Positions 36,895-46,622 are shown, numbered from the stretch's first letter. The stretch is 64,000 nt of DNA from CALOFP01 sp942492635 (GCA_942492635.1 CALOFP010000002.1:1426001-1490000); one strand, 5' to 3'. Program-made: numbers and translations. The notes: generated by a model from the sequence alone, not told the origin.

Positions 36895-38652
36895 ATGGTT
36901 GAAAAAGTTAAGGATCTGATTTTCGAGCTCTCTCTCGAGGAGGGTTTTTCCGAGGCTATCTGGAAATTGTCCAGCGATCTTATCAGTCGGAAGGATGTTG
37001 ATTACAACTTCGTACTCAAAACAATTGCAGAATCGGCAGGTGTTAACAGAGCTTTCTTTTACAATGTAGATATGCCTGGCAATTTTTTCTATCTTCGTGC
37101 CTCATGGAAAGGTTCTGAAAGTTCCGATTTTCTTCAGAGAATTGAATTTGAACGGTTTCCTTCCGCGGTAAGGTTTTTTCAGGAAAACAAACCCCTTATC
37201 ATCGAAGATTCGGCAGAAATAGCACAGGAGATGTCCGCGGAGAAAACTCTGATGGAGAGAGTCCGCATAAAGGCCCTTCTTGCTATTCCATTTTCCGAGG
37301 AAGGAGAACTCAAAGGCTTTGTAGGATTAAGTGATTCCTTAAAAAAGGTGAAGTGGCATGCAAGAACGGTGCGCTTTTTAAAGGTCGTGGGTAATTTGAT
37401 CTATTCCCTGGAGCGGCGGAAACAGATGGATGAAAAACTCAAGCGTTTTGCCGCAATTGTCGAGCAGATTGATGAGGCGATAATAGTAACGGATCCTTTA
37501 GGGATGATTCAATTCGTTAATTCCGCGTTCGAAAGGATGTCGGGTTACACTGCCGATGAAGTCATCGGCAAGTCGCCTGCTATTCTTGGAAGCGGGGAGA
37601 ACCCTACACAGCTTTACAGAGAGATGTGGGCCGCAATCTCCTCTGGGAAGGCATGGCGGGGAAGAATGATTAACAGGAGGTCGAACGGCTCTTTCTATGA
37701 GCTGGAAAATCTTGTCATGCCGATAAAGGATTCCGGAGGCGCGATCATCAACTACATTGCACTCCAGAGAGACGTTACAGAACAGATGCAGATGGAAAAC
37801 CGTCTGAAACAGGCGGAGAAAATGGAGGCTGTCGGTACTCTGGCTGCGGGAATTGCCCACGAAATCAATACCCCGATGCAGTTTATCATGGATAATACAA
37901 CCTTTCTCCATGAGGCATTCGAAAAGATAGTTAACTTCATAGATGTCGTTATGGAGAATGGCGAAATGCAATTCCGAGGTGAGGATTCTCCGGTAAGAAG
38001 CTCATACGATCAAAACAGGATCGATTTTCTCAAAGAGGAGGTGCCCTATTCTCTGAAGGACAATATGGAAGGGATAGAAAGAGTGCGGAAAATCGTAAAA
38101 GCAATGAAGGACTTTGCACATCCTTCGGAAAGTGAGATGTCTTTTCAGGATATCAACAAGGCAATAAAGTCGACCATGGTAATCACCAAAAACGTATGGA
38201 AATACGACGTGAATATGGAACTGGATTTGGAGAAAGGGCTTCCCCAAGTACTCTGTCTCATAGATGACATAAACCAGATGTTTCTTAACCTCATTGTCAA
38301 TGCGACGGATGCGATAATTGAAAAACGGAAGATGAGTGAGTCTGTAATCGGAAGCCCGGCTGAGAAGGGAACCATAAAGATTCGTACGTATTCCCTGGGA
38401 GAAAGAGTTAGAATCGAGGTGAGCGACACCGGTACCGGTATTCCGGAATCGATTCAGGAACGGATATTCGAGCCCTTTTTTACAACCAAGGCTGTCGGGA
38501 AGGGAACAGGGCAGGGATTGGCATTTGTCCACAACACCGTTGTGATAAAGCATCACGGAACCATAGATGTCGGTACTTCACCGGGAAGGGGGACAACCTT
38601 TATCATAACGCTTCCCGTAAAGGGCCGTAGTGATAGCAGTTCGGGGAGGTGA
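36895..38652 (+). CDS. GAF-PAS sensor histidine kinase
   Basis: A 585-residue cytoplasmic kinase without signal peptide or membrane helices. A GAF-like domain covers about 30-170, a PAS domain about 180-305 (AIIVTDPLGMIQFVNSAFER, then ALQRDVTEQ), and the dimerisation domain holds GIAHEINTPMQFI with the phosphorylated His322. The ATPase domain (about 440-580) has NLIVNATDAI, DTGTGIPESIQ and GKGTGQGLAFVH. The HEINTPMQF H-box is the HisKA subtype seen in deltaproteobacterial kinases. It ends 4 bases before the receiver-HDOD gene. Confidence 0.92.
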   Translation: MVEKVKDLIFELSLEEGFSEAIWKLSSDLISRKDVDYNFVLKTIAESAGVNRAFFYNVDMPGNFFYLRASWKGSESSDFLQRIEFERFPSAVRFFQENKPLIIEDSAEIAQEMSAEKTLMERVRIKALLAIPFSEEGELKGFVGLSDSLKKVKWHARTVRFLKVVGNLIYSLERRKQMDEKLKRFAAIVEQIDEAIIVTDPLGMIQFVNSAFERMSGYTADEVIGKSPAILGSGENPTQLYREMWAAISSGKAWRGRMINRRSNGSFYELENLVMPIKDSGGAIINYIALQRDVTEQMQMENRLKQAEKMEAVGTLAAGIAHEINTPMQFIMDNTTFLHEAFEKIVNFIDVVMENGEMQFRGEDSPVRSSYDQNRIDFLKEEVPYSLKDNMEGIERVRKIVKAMKDFAHPSESEMSFQDINKAIKSTMVITKNVWKYDVNMELDLEKGLPQVLCLIDDINQMFLNLIVNATDAIIEKRKMSESVIGSPAEKGTIKIRTYSLGERVRIEVSDTGTGIPESIQERIFEPFFTTKAVGKGTGQGLAFVHNTVVIKHHGTIDVGTSPGRGTTFIITLPVKGRSDSSSGR

Positions 38653-38656
38653 TCGG

Positions 38657-39835
38657 ATGGTTGGGAGAAAAAGCAGGGTGCTTTTTGTTGACGATGAAAC
38701 ACTAATTCTGAGGGGAATCCGGCGAATGCTTATGGAAGAGTCGGATGAATGGGATCTTCTCTTTGCCGAATCGGGAAAAGAAGCTCTTGCCATCATGGAA
38801 AGAGAGCAGGTAGACGTTATTGTAAGCGATATGAAAATGCCGGAAATGGATGGAGCTGAACTGCTTTCCCGGGTCATGGAAAAGCATCCGGAAATCATAA
38901 GAATCATTCTTTCCGGTTATTCGGAACAGACGCTCATAATGAAAACAGTAAAAGCGGCCCATCAGTTTCTTACAAAACCCATAAGCAGGGATGAACTGGT
39001 TGCGACGATAAGGAAAACAATTGCTTTGAGGACGGTGGTGGAAAACGGGAAACTTCGCACTCTTGTTTCCGGATTCTCGGAGATGTCATCTGTAATAGAT
39101 TCTGGACTTGAGCTGATGGAGGAACTCAAAAAGCCGGAACCTTCAATAGCAAGAATCGCCGGGATAATCGAAAAGAATGTATCCGTAACGGGAAACATCA
39201 TGAAGCTGGTCAATTCCGCATTTTTCGGAATGCCCCGAAAGGTTTCTTCGATGGAACAGGCGGTTTCTCTTTTAGGCATAACCACGGTAAAGGCACTGTT
39301 CCTCTATTACATGTTGACGGGCGTGAATTTTACAACAATCCGGAAAGATTTCTCAATAGACAAGTTCAACATCCACAGCTACAGAGTCGGTTTGGCGGCA
39401 AAGAAAATAGCTCTTGAACTGACCGGAGATCAGGAATTTGGGGCTGAAGCCTATATGGCTGGATTGCTACACGATATCGGCACTCTTATTCTTCTTAAAG
39501 ATAAAAAATCGAAAAATTCGGAAACGGGTTTTCCACAATCGGAATTGAATTTATGGGGCGGGACCCACGCTGACGTCGGAGCATATCTGCTCGGATTGTG
39601 GGGGTTCGATAAGAGCTTGATAAACGCTGTCCACTACCATCACAATCCGACGGAATGTCCTGAAAAATCAGCTTCAACTTTGCTGAAGGCACTTCATCCG
39701 GCCGAAGTCATAGTGACAGAGCATGAACTTGGACGGGGCACCGGGTGGTTAGACTTAAATTTTGTAGCCGGAGCTGGATTGAACGATAAATTGCCTTTCT
39801 GGATGGAGTCTTTAAAAGAGGTGTTTGATGAATAA
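38657..39835 (+). CDS. Response regulator with HDOD output domain
   Basis: A 392-residue two-domain regulator. The receiver (about 5-120) has VLFVDDET, phosphoacceptor Asp58 in VIVSDMKMPEMDG, and the switch Lys in FLTKPIS. An HDOD domain follows (about 145-350: IAGIIEKNVSVTGNIMKLVNSAFFG, LLGITTVKALFL, AGLLHDIGTL). HDOD domains lack phosphodiesterase activity as a rule and mediate signalling assemblies. The chosen ATG is 6 bases after GGGGAGGT, the end of the kinase gene. It overlaps the next regulator by 8 bases. Confidence 0.92.
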   Translation: MVGRKSRVLFVDDETLILRGIRRMLMEESDEWDLLFAESGKEALAIMEREQVDVIVSDMKMPEMDGAELLSRVMEKHPEIIRIILSGYSEQTLIMKTVKAAHQFLTKPISRDELVATIRKTIALRTVVENGKLRTLVSGFSEMSSVIDSGLELMEELKKPEPSIARIAGIIEKNVSVTGNIMKLVNSAFFGMPRKVSSMEQAVSLLGITTVKALFLYYMLTGVNFTTIRKDFSIDKFNIHSYRVGLAAKKIALELTGDQEFGAEAYMAGLLHDIGTLILLKDKKSKNSETGFPQSELNLWGGTHADVGAYLLGLWGFDKSLINAVHYHHNPTECPEKSASTLLKALHPAEVIVTEHELGRGTGWLDLNFVAGAGLNDKLPFWMESLKEVFDE

Positions 39836-41033
39836 TAGAAAAATACTGATGGTGGATGACGACGAACATGTTCTGAGGGGATTCCGTCGTCTGTTTTCAG
39901 ATAAATATGAATTAACCCTTTCGACATCCGCCGAAGAGGGGATCAGTTACCTCAAAAAGGAGCAGTACGCCGTACTTGTATCGGATTACCAGATGCCGGA
40001 AATTGACGGCGTGAGATTTTTATCTATGGCTGCCACAATCTCTCCGGATACGGTAAGGGTGATGCTTACCGGACAGGCTGACCTCAGAACTGCAGTTGAA
40101 GCGGTAAATCAGGGGCATATCTACAGGTTCCTGACGAAACCCTGTGACAACACCATCCTTCTATCCGTACTGAAGGATTCTGTAAATCAATACCGCCTAA
40201 AAACGGTTGAAAAGGAAATGGCACGAAGAGAGCATGAAATGCTAGAGAAGACTCTCCAGGGAAGCATCCGCATGCTGATTGAAATACTCTCACTGACAAA
40301 CCCCGAACTCTTTGCCCTTTCCCAACAGATCAGGAAGCTCTGCAGGGGCGTGGGTGCCAGACTGGAAGCGGAAGATCTCTGGGAATTGGAACTTGCAGGT
40401 ATGCTGTTTCACATCGGTCTTGTGACTCTTCCCCAGGAGATAGGGGAGCGATATCTGGACATAATGTCGGTAGAGGATGGTGACAGGCCGCTTTTCGACA
40501 CACATCCAAGGATTGCCCGAAAGCTGATTCTCAACATTCCCCGGCTGGAGAACGTAGCCGAGTCCATAGGGCTGCAGTTGAAGGGAGAGAATCAACTTAA
40601 GAATGAAAAAAACAGAAGAGCCGTCTTTATTTCGAAAGTTGCCAGAACCGTAACCGACTTCAAAATCTTGGAACGGCTCTACAAGTCATCCGAAGACGCT
40701 CTAAAAAAGATGCGTGAGTTGGTAGTCGACAGGGAGGCATACGACATAGTCATAGTGGAAGCTTTGGAAGCCGAAATCTTCAAGCTGAAGAAGGAGATTC
40801 TTGTTCGTGAAGTCGGAGTAGAAGAGTTGAAGGAAGGGATGATCCTGGCGGGAAATATATTCGATGAAAATAAAAGTCTCATACTCGCAAAAGGCACCGA
40901 AGTGACTGAAGTTATGTGCATAAAACTTCGTAATTTCGCCAAACTCGGACGCAATCTATCAACACCGAGAGTATTCGTAACTGTTGGAAAGAAAGAAAAA
41001 AGGAGCATGAGGGATCTGGGGAAAGATATATGA
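39828..41033 (+). CDS. Response regulator with degenerate HD (HD-GYP-like) domain
   Basis: A 401-residue protein. The receiver is intact (KILMVDDDEH, Asp53 in VLVSDYQMPEIDG, FLTKPCD), like the RpfG group. After a helix comes an HD-type domain in which the expected 'HDIGK' reads FHIGLVTLP (Asp replaced by Ile, Lys by Val). The later metal-binding 'HHE' is missing (SIGLQLKGEN), so cyclic-di-GMP hydrolysis looks impossible. The C-terminal EELKEGMILAGNIFDENKSLILAKGTEVTE block is a conserved tail of this group. It is translationally coupled to the HDOD gene. Confidence 0.88.
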   Translation: MNNRKILMVDDDEHVLRGFRRLFSDKYELTLSTSAEEGISYLKKEQYAVLVSDYQMPEIDGVRFLSMAATISPDTVRVMLTGQADLRTAVEAVNQGHIYRFLTKPCDNTILLSVLKDSVNQYRLKTVEKEMARREHEMLEKTLQGSIRMLIEILSLTNPELFALSQQIRKLCRGVGARLEAEDLWELELAGMLFHIGLVTLPQEIGERYLDIMSVEDGDRPLFDTHPRIARKLILNIPRLENVAESIGLQLKGENQLKNEKNRRAVFISKVARTVTDFKILERLYKSSEDALKKMRELVVDREAYDIVIVEALEAEIFKLKKEILVREVGVEELKEGMILAGNIFDENKSLILAKGTEVTEVMCIKLRNFAKLGRNLSTPRVFVTVGKKEKRSMRDLGKDI

Positions 41034-41157
41034 CTTAGATCAACAATTCCCCAACTAAATGGTAAAATTAAACCGCTGGATTCCCAGGAAAAAAGAATAT
41101 CTCTACAAATTCAATAGCTGTTTCTTAATAAAATATCTTAAAAGATCCATTCTTTGG

Positions 41158-42408
41158 CTATTTTGAGCCGTTTCTGATAATCACACCCCATTCAAAAGCG
41201 TGGTATCCGGATCTGTTGTGGGACGGTATCACCGGGCTTTCGAGATTCAGAAGATCAGGATTTTCAACAGGTTCGATAATGTAGAATACTCTTGCAAAGT
41301 TATCCGGCTTTTTCGAGAACTCTATCTGGATAACCTGATCGATCTCTTTGTTGTACTGCGGATAAACTGCGTAATATTCATGGCCGTTTAGAAATGGCAT
41401 CCACCAGTCGATGAAATCTTCGATCTCTTGTCCTCTGGCACCGGTTTTGTAGAGATTGTCCCTGAAAAAACTTTCGGCATCATCCTCTTTTACAATCCAG
41501 CCGGATTTTTTCTGAAAAAAATCAGGTGTTGCAGCTTCATAAAATAGATATCCGTATTCGCCATCAACTTTTCCATTGGGTCCAACCGTTACATGCCATC
41601 CCTTTCCATATTCCGGAATCGATTTTGTCACTCTGCCGCCTGCAGGAAACTTAATTTCAACATCCAGTTCAGTTGTTTCTTCAGGATAAATATAGATGTT
41701 CGGCTTGTCTTCACTCATTGTTGCAAGAAAAAGAAATGCGTCTGTTGAATCTTGGTTTCTGATCATTACCGAGCCGCTTGTGTCAATCCTTGAACCGTAT
41801 TGATATTCATTACCCTCTTCATCTTCGAATGTGTATATTCCGAATTCCTCGGATTGGAAATAAACGGATTGGATTTCAAAATCAATATCGGCAGAATATG
41901 TACCTTTTTCATCAGCTGAAACCAGGATGCTATCTGTTGCGTCTTTTCCTCTCAATGTCACATTATCTATTCTGCCCTCATATTGATTTACATTAATGTA
42001 GGACATTTCAAGATCTGAGAAAATTCTTCCAGTAGTGTTTTTATCTGTTTCAATCCTGTCCAATAAAGAAATCTTAATCTCCTCTTCTTTTGAACAGGAG
42101 TACATCTCGGAATAAAAACCGGGTTTTGATGCAATAACAATAATATAGTTCCTCATATGAGAATCCTGGTCAGGTGAATCACATGTGAAGACAGGATCTT
42201 TTACCCATTTTTCATATTTTTGTCCCTCTTCATAACCATAAATGACAGTCAGCTTGACCCCCTTTTTCTCAGGCTCTTCCAAACCGTTGTCTAGATCGGT
42301 TTGCTCAGCGTCTGATAGAATTTCCGATTTTGAAGTTTTTTCACTATCGCAACTGCAACATAAGAAAGTCAGAACTAATCCAAACAAAATAAAAAAATTA
42401 AATTTCAT
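41158..42408 (-). CDS. Lipoprotein with C-terminal 'IYxYPEE' domain
   Basis: A 416-residue lipoprotein (lipobox region TFLCCSC, Cys20 most likely lipidated) with an Asp/Glu-rich linker. A carboxypeptidase-regulatory or Ig-like part around 45-220 contains VIYGYEEGQKYEKWV and IIVIASKPGF. The C-terminal ~180 residues start DKPNIYIYPEETTELDVEI and contain PEYGKGWHVTVGPNGKV, YGYLFYEA and DFIDWWMPFL. From memory this resembles a widespread secreted domain of unknown function that usually opens KPVIYLYP. The ATG at 42408 has GGAGG just upstream; an ATG 4 codons earlier overlaps that site. Confidence 0.8.
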   Translation of the reverse strand: MKFNFFILFGLVLTFLCCSCDSEKTSKSEILSDAEQTDLDNGLEEPEKKGVKLTVIYGYEEGQKYEKWVKDPVFTCDSPDQDSHMRNYIIVIASKPGFYSEMYSCSKEEEIKISLLDRIETDKNTTGRIFSDLEMSYINVNQYEGRIDNVTLRGKDATDSILVSADEKGTYSADIDFEIQSVYFQSEEFGIYTFEDEEGNEYQYGSRIDTSGSVMIRNQDSTDAFLFLATMSEDKPNIYIYPEETTELDVEIKFPAGGRVTKSIPEYGKGWHVTVGPNGKVDGEYGYLFYEAATPDFFQKKSGWIVKEDDAESFFRDNLYKTGARGQEIEDFIDWWMPFLNGHEYYAVYPQYNKEIDQVIQIEFSKKPDNFARVFYIIEPVENPDLLNLESPVIPSHNRSGYHAFEWGVIIRNGSK

Positions 42409-42746
42409 TGCCACCTCCAATAAAAAGCAAATATCGACTATTGTAGTGTCGAATTGGAATACATTTTATCAAAATAAATGTCGTTTGTAATTTTAATTCT
42501 TTCAGTAGATAAATATCTCTGCAAGTTCAGCATTTGTTTGTCGATCAAGATAAATGGTGTTTTGATTCCAATAGTTTAATTATTTCTGCTGAATATGTTT
42601 AACTCCTGTACCTGCTATGTATGTTTTCCCACGGTAAGGTTGTCTTTTTTCTTGTTTTTATAGTGGATGCTGTGTTTGATCTTTTTATTTCATAATTCAT
42701 TTGTTTGTGATAGTTTAATGTGTGTTGATAAAAAACAGGACGAGTT
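42409..42746. other. Divergent non-coding spacer
   Basis: This AT-rich spacer lies between the divergent lipoprotein (-) and small membrane protein (+). I see no repeat or RNA; it should carry promoters for both directions, but none is clear enough to mark. Confidence 0.5.
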
Positions 42747-43085
42747 ATGATTTCTTTTTTTAAGGCGTTGATAGTTACGATATTAGTGGAAGGTCTGGTC
42801 ATAATATTTTTGGATAAATCAATATTCAAGGTTCGTAACACTTTTTGTCTGAGGTACATTTCAACGGCCGTTGTCCCTACGACAATAACTTTGCCGATTT
42901 TCTGGTACGCACTGCCGCTGATCGGATTGCCCTATTTGACATATGTTACTGTCGGGGAAGTTGCTATTGTCCTCATAGAAGCTGTTTTGATCATGCTTTT
43001 TTTAAGCTGTTCCTACAAAAGATCTCTTTTACTTTCTTTTACAGCAAATATTGCAAGTATTGCAGCAGGATTTTTTTATATTTAG
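42747..43085 (+). CDS. Small integral membrane protein of unknown function
   Basis: A 112-residue protein that is almost entirely hydrophobic, with about four predicted helices (FFKALIVTILVEGLVIIFL; TITLPIFWYALPLIGLPYL; VGEVAIVLIEAVLIMLFL; LLSFTANIASIAAGFFYI). No family is recognised. It ends 12 bases before the next gene, a secreted protein, with which it is probably co-transcribed. Confidence 0.75.
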   Translation: MISFFKALIVTILVEGLVIIFLDKSIFKVRNTFCLRYISTAVVPTTITLPIFWYALPLIGLPYLTYVTVGEVAIVLIEAVLIMLFLSCSYKRSLLLSFTANIASIAAGFFYI

Positions 43086-43097
43086 AAGGAGAATGTC

Positions 43098-44033
43098 ATG
43101 AAGTTTTTAATTTTCTTGTTGATGATGTTATTCACTTGCCTGATATTCGCAAACCCTTTGCCGGATCCTGTAGAATACCGTAAATACAGTCCTTATGACT
43201 CCGGCTGGGACCACTATGATCGCCCTGAAAAAAACTATACTTTTTATAGAGAAACTATGGAAGATGATCGCTTTAACGTAAATAGAGAGACTGTGGTATA
43301 CCGTGGAAAGTATGTTGAAAATGAACTGATCGAAGTTGTAATGTTCCAACTTGACGATTCGACAGCAGAAGAATTCAAGTCAAACTTTTTTATTGCCGAC
43401 AATTGTGCTGAAGATGGTGAATATCTCTATATTTCAAACCTGAACTGTGAAGATTTTGTGGGTAAAAGATCAACATACGGATGTAGGAATTATATTGGAA
43501 TAGATTATGACGAATCGGGTGGATACAAAATGGAAGAGTGTGATGAAACTTTATATACAACTCTTTCGATGGATGAAGAGGAGTTCCGATCCCTGATGAC
43601 TCAAACTTTCTATGATGCATCGAAACTTCTCGTAAAAGAGGATATGATAGACTTCGGTGATGTTTATGTTGGGGAGTTCAGGGAGATGGGTATTACTTTT
43701 GAAGCAGGTTCCAGAGTCTATTCGAGCAAAATTTCGCCGAATTCCATGGAGTTTGAATCCACCGACTTTTCATTTGTTCCCGATTCCTGCAGCTGCTATG
43801 AAGTTTTCACTGACAATCAATGCGTCTGCAAGGTAAGGTTTACTCCGACAAAAAGTGGCGAAATCAGCGAATTTGTTAATTTGCGTAATTATGGTGATAT
43901 GATCGAATTCCGGGGAAATGGAATTGATCTACCGGAAGTTGATGCAGACGTCGATGTAAATTTAGATGTAAACGAAACTGTGGATGATGAAACTGAAAAA
44001 GGATCTTCCGGTTGCGCCTTGGTTGTTTTGTAG
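43098..44033 (+). CDS. Secreted protein with ASH/DUF1573-like domain
   Basis: A 311-residue protein with a Sec signal peptide (FLIFLLMMLFTCLIFA, cleavage before NPLPDP). The N-terminal part is Tyr/Asp-rich and unknown. From about residue 180 an immunoglobulin-like ASH/DUF1573 pattern appears: IDFGDVYVGEFREMGITFEAG, FTPTKSGEISEFVNL. An acidic linker (VDADVDVNLDVNETVDDE) leads to a short tail GSSGCALVVL and stop. Such an acidic linker plus Cys tail recalls C-terminal sorting signals, but the hydrophobic and basic parts are missing. A GGAG site precedes the ATG. Confidence 0.78.
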   Translation: MKFLIFLLMMLFTCLIFANPLPDPVEYRKYSPYDSGWDHYDRPEKNYTFYRETMEDDRFNVNRETVVYRGKYVENELIEVVMFQLDDSTAEEFKSNFFIADNCAEDGEYLYISNLNCEDFVGKRSTYGCRNYIGIDYDESGGYKMEECDETLYTTLSMDEEEFRSLMTQTFYDASKLLVKEDMIDFGDVYVGEFREMGITFEAGSRVYSSKISPNSMEFESTDFSFVPDSCSCYEVFTDNQCVCKVRFTPTKSGEISEFVNLRNYGDMIEFRGNGIDLPEVDADVDVNLDVNETVDDETEKGSSGCALVVL

Positions 44034-44450
44034 GAAGCAATCGTTGCAGAGCATTTTGAAACAATGTGGTGATTGTCAACTACTCCGTAAAAACATATAT
44101 TGCTGGTGAAAGAATTTCCTTTCGGAGGAATTGAGAAAAATGCAGATTCAGGAAAGAATAAGTGTGAAGTGTCATCAAACTGCTGTTTTTGACTTTGAAA
44201 AAGAGGAAAGTATAATGCCATGTTCTTTGGAGGAAAGTTCAGGTAGCTTTGCTGCTCCATATATCTCTTGACATCGGGGAAGAGAACTGGGGAGATATTT
44301 TGGCTTTCTTGCATTCTTTATGCATGCTCCGATCATATTTGATTAAAAACTTTAATTATTGATGGTTGGTTTGTGCTCTGTTTTTTCAATTAATTACTTT
44401 CGGTACTGATTATGACGAATAGAGTACTCTTTTTTTATCAGGGGGATTTT
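44034..44450. other. Non-coding spacer
   Basis: No gene with a ribosome-binding site is visible. A short plus-strand open stretch near 44103-44192 ends in a Cys-rich string (VSSNCCF) and could be debris of the preceding gene's 3' end, but the evidence is weak. Confidence 0.45.
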
Positions 44451-45416
44451 ATGAAGAAATTTATCACTTTGTTTTTTGGAATGATTTTAATTTCAGTGAT
44501 TGTTTCATGTTCGGGAAGTGACGGATCGAAAAAGTCGGAAACAACAGATTCCGATGTTGAAAAGATAATGCCCGACAATGAAGTGGGCGACTCTGATACA
44601 GTTACGGATTCAACGAATGACGACTCGGATATTTCAACTTTACCTGAAGAGGAGTTTGTAAAAGATATTTCGACATTTCACGGGAATCCGGATGGAGACA
44701 TTGTCGTCGTAAATACACAGGGCGGACCGATCACCACTCTTGAGGATGAAATTCTGAAAGAATTTATTGACATGACTCAAACCCAGGATGCACTTTATGT
44801 AAATGTTCATCAGGTGCAGACAAAAAATCCGGAACTCTTCACAAAATCCGACATAACATTCGATCAGGCGAAGAAGTATGATATTCAAAGTGTAGAGAAC
44901 CTGAAAAGGGTAGTCGACTATTTCAAGAATGAAGAAGGGAAAACAGTCTACGTTCTTGGTATTTCTTTCGGCGCCTTCATGACCCAGGAGCTGATCGCTG
45001 CTTACGGAATTGATGCAGCTGACGGTTACCTGATAATGGTTGGGCGACTGAATATTGATGAAGAGACATACAAACCTTTCAGCCAGGGACAATCCACAGA
45101 ATACGAATATGATGATGAAGGCAACTACACAATCAATCTACTCGGAGACGGCTCGACAGCAGAAGAAAGAAACATGTATAGACTTGCAGCCGGACTGGGA
45201 CACAACAGATATATTTCCAGATTGAATAGTATGAATGATCTTTCAAAAATTACTTATGTTTACGGCAACAGGGATGAACAGGTAGGACCTCTTTCAAAAG
45301 AAGAAATAGAGTTCCTTGAAGGCAGAAAGGCAAAAGTGATCTTTACCGAAAATGGAGACCATGACGATGCCATAGAAAATGGCTTGACTATTCTAAAGGA
45401 AACATTCGGAATCTAA
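44451..45416 (+). CDS. Lipoprotein with alpha/beta-hydrolase-like domain
   Basis: A 321-residue lipoprotein (lipobox VIVSC, Cys20) with an Asp/Ser/Thr-rich linker (about 25-75). The remaining domain shows the alpha/beta-hydrolase layout: nucleophile elbow GISFG (Ser172), acid Asp275 in YGNRDEQVG and His304 in NGDHDDAI, all at plausible spacing. It may be an extracytoplasmic esterase, lipase or peptidase; no substrate clue is seen. The ATG at 44451 follows GGGGGA; the frame is open 13 codons further upstream. It is flanked by long non-coding stretches, so probably monocistronic. Confidence 0.8.
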   Translation: MKKFITLFFGMILISVIVSCSGSDGSKKSETTDSDVEKIMPDNEVGDSDTVTDSTNDDSDISTLPEEEFVKDISTFHGNPDGDIVVVNTQGGPITTLEDEILKEFIDMTQTQDALYVNVHQVQTKNPELFTKSDITFDQAKKYDIQSVENLKRVVDYFKNEEGKTVYVLGISFGAFMTQELIAAYGIDAADGYLIMVGRLNIDEETYKPFSQGQSTEYEYDDEGNYTINLLGDGSTAEERNMYRLAAGLGHNRYISRLNSMNDLSKITYVYGNRDEQVGPLSKEEIEFLEGRKAKVIFTENGDHDDAIENGLTILKETFGI

Positions 45417-45635
45417 GATGGAAACAGCTCCTCACAAGTCAGCAAAATTGGGACAGGTATGTGGTTTCCTGTGTAAGGATTTGTAATTATTGCGCACTGT
45501 GGCGCAGAAGCTCCGAAAAATCGACATTTAGGCGAAACCTGATATCCGTCAATTTATATAAATTCACCTAATCTACTGCCTATGGCAACAGTACCCTCAA
45601 AAGTTTATCGCATGTTTTTATGAGAGATCCTTCCC

Positions 45636-45650
45636 GATCCCGGAGGGATC
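45636..45650. repeat. Short hairpin GATCCC-GGA-GGGATC
   Basis: A perfect 6-bp stem with a 3-base loop and flanking repeated GATCC. It resembles dispersed intergenic hairpins seen in other bacteria. Only one copy is in the window. Confidence 0.55.
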
Positions 45651-45834
45651 CAAGTGTTGTAGCAAATAGACCAAAAAAATTAATAAGCAACACGCATTTT
45701 TGAGATTGGTAAAATTATGAGAATTAAGCTGTTGATTGATATCTCTGCGCAGGTAACTTCTCAAATTGTGCTGCCGATCCCAAAACTTTTTGCAATGAAT
45801 GAGAATAAAGATATATTTAAAAAAGATAAGCTAT

Positions 45835-45870
45835 CTCTATATTTTTAATTTTATAAATTAAAATATAGAG
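45835..45870. promoter_or_regulatory. Long AT-rich hairpin upstream of the response regulator
   Basis: CTCTATATTTTTAATTT pairs with AAATTAAAATATAGAG across a 3-base loop, with one bulged T. It lies about 60 bases before the regulator start. It could be an operator, a terminator for the region upstream or an mRNA 5' structure. Confidence 0.5.
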
Positions 45871-45932
45871 CAAATATATGCAAACATTGCAATATATATA
45901 AATACATAGATGTTATGGTGACAGGAGGCGTC

Positions 45933-46622
45933 GTGAAGGAAAAACCCAAAATTCTAATCATTGAAGATAACAGGATTGCAAGGGAAATGAGTGCCGAAAT
46001 TCTGGAGGAGGAAGTTTATGAAGTCGTTACCGCCGAAAACGGTGAAAACGGTCTGCTGGCTGCAAGAGAGTATTTGCCTGACCTGATTCTGCTTGATTTG
46101 GGACTCCCTGATATGGAGGGTTCCCAGGTTGCTCGAAAATTGAAAAGGGATCCCAAGACGAAAGATATCCTTATCCTTGTTTTATCCGCACGCGACGATG
46201 AGTATGAAATTGTTTCAGGCCTTGAAAGTTTTGCCGATGACTACATTACAAAGCCATACAAGGAAAAGATGCTTCTTGCCAGGGTGAAGGCTGTATTGAG
46301 AAGGAAAAACGGACAGAAGGAAACCATCCTCAAGGTTAACGATCTTGTTCTCAACTCTGCTACGTTGACAGTGGATACCGTTGCCAAGGAGGTTGTGCTT
46401 TCAAAAACCGAGTTCGATATTCTTTACATACTTGCATCGAAACCGGGCTGGATCTATTCCAGGGATCAGATTAACTCCTTCCTCAAAGGTGATGATTTTA
46501 TCATAACGGACAGGGCTGTTGACATGAGTATAGCAAGACTTCGTAAGAAACTTGGAGATGCGGGAAGATATATTGAAACTGTCCGCGGCGCCGGGTACAG
46601 ACTAAAGGAAAAAGAATCATGA
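45933..46622 (+). CDS. OmpR/PhoB-family response regulator
   Basis: A 229-residue DNA-binding regulator. The receiver has KILIIEDNRIA, Asp55 in LILLDLGLPDMEG and switch Lys in YITKPYK. The C-terminal winged helix (about 130-226) is complete, including LSKTEFDILYILASKPG and RAVDMSIARLRKKLGD...ETVRGAGYRL. A GTG at 45933 is preferred because AGGAGG sits directly before it; the ATG six codons upstream overlaps no such site. The stop overlaps the start of the hybrid kinase, so the two form one unit and very likely a signalling pair. Confidence 0.93.
   Translation: MKEKPKILIIEDNRIAREMSAEILEEEVYEVVTAENGENGLLAAREYLPDLILLDLGLPDMEGSQVARKLKRDPKTKDILILVLSARDDEYEIVSGLESFADDYITKPYKEKMLLARVKAVLRRKNGQKETILKVNDLVLNSATLTVDTVAKEVVLSKTEFDILYILASKPGWIYSRDQINSFLKGDDFIITDRAVDMSIARLRKKLGDAGRYIETVRGAGYRLKEKES

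Larger units (their letters stand above)
45417..45932. other. Non-coding region before the two-component genes
   Basis: Over 500 bases without a gene. It holds a REP-like hairpin (45636-45650) and a long AT-rich hairpin (45835-45870), plus a short palindrome TGCGCACTGTGGCGCA near 45490. Confidence 0.55.
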
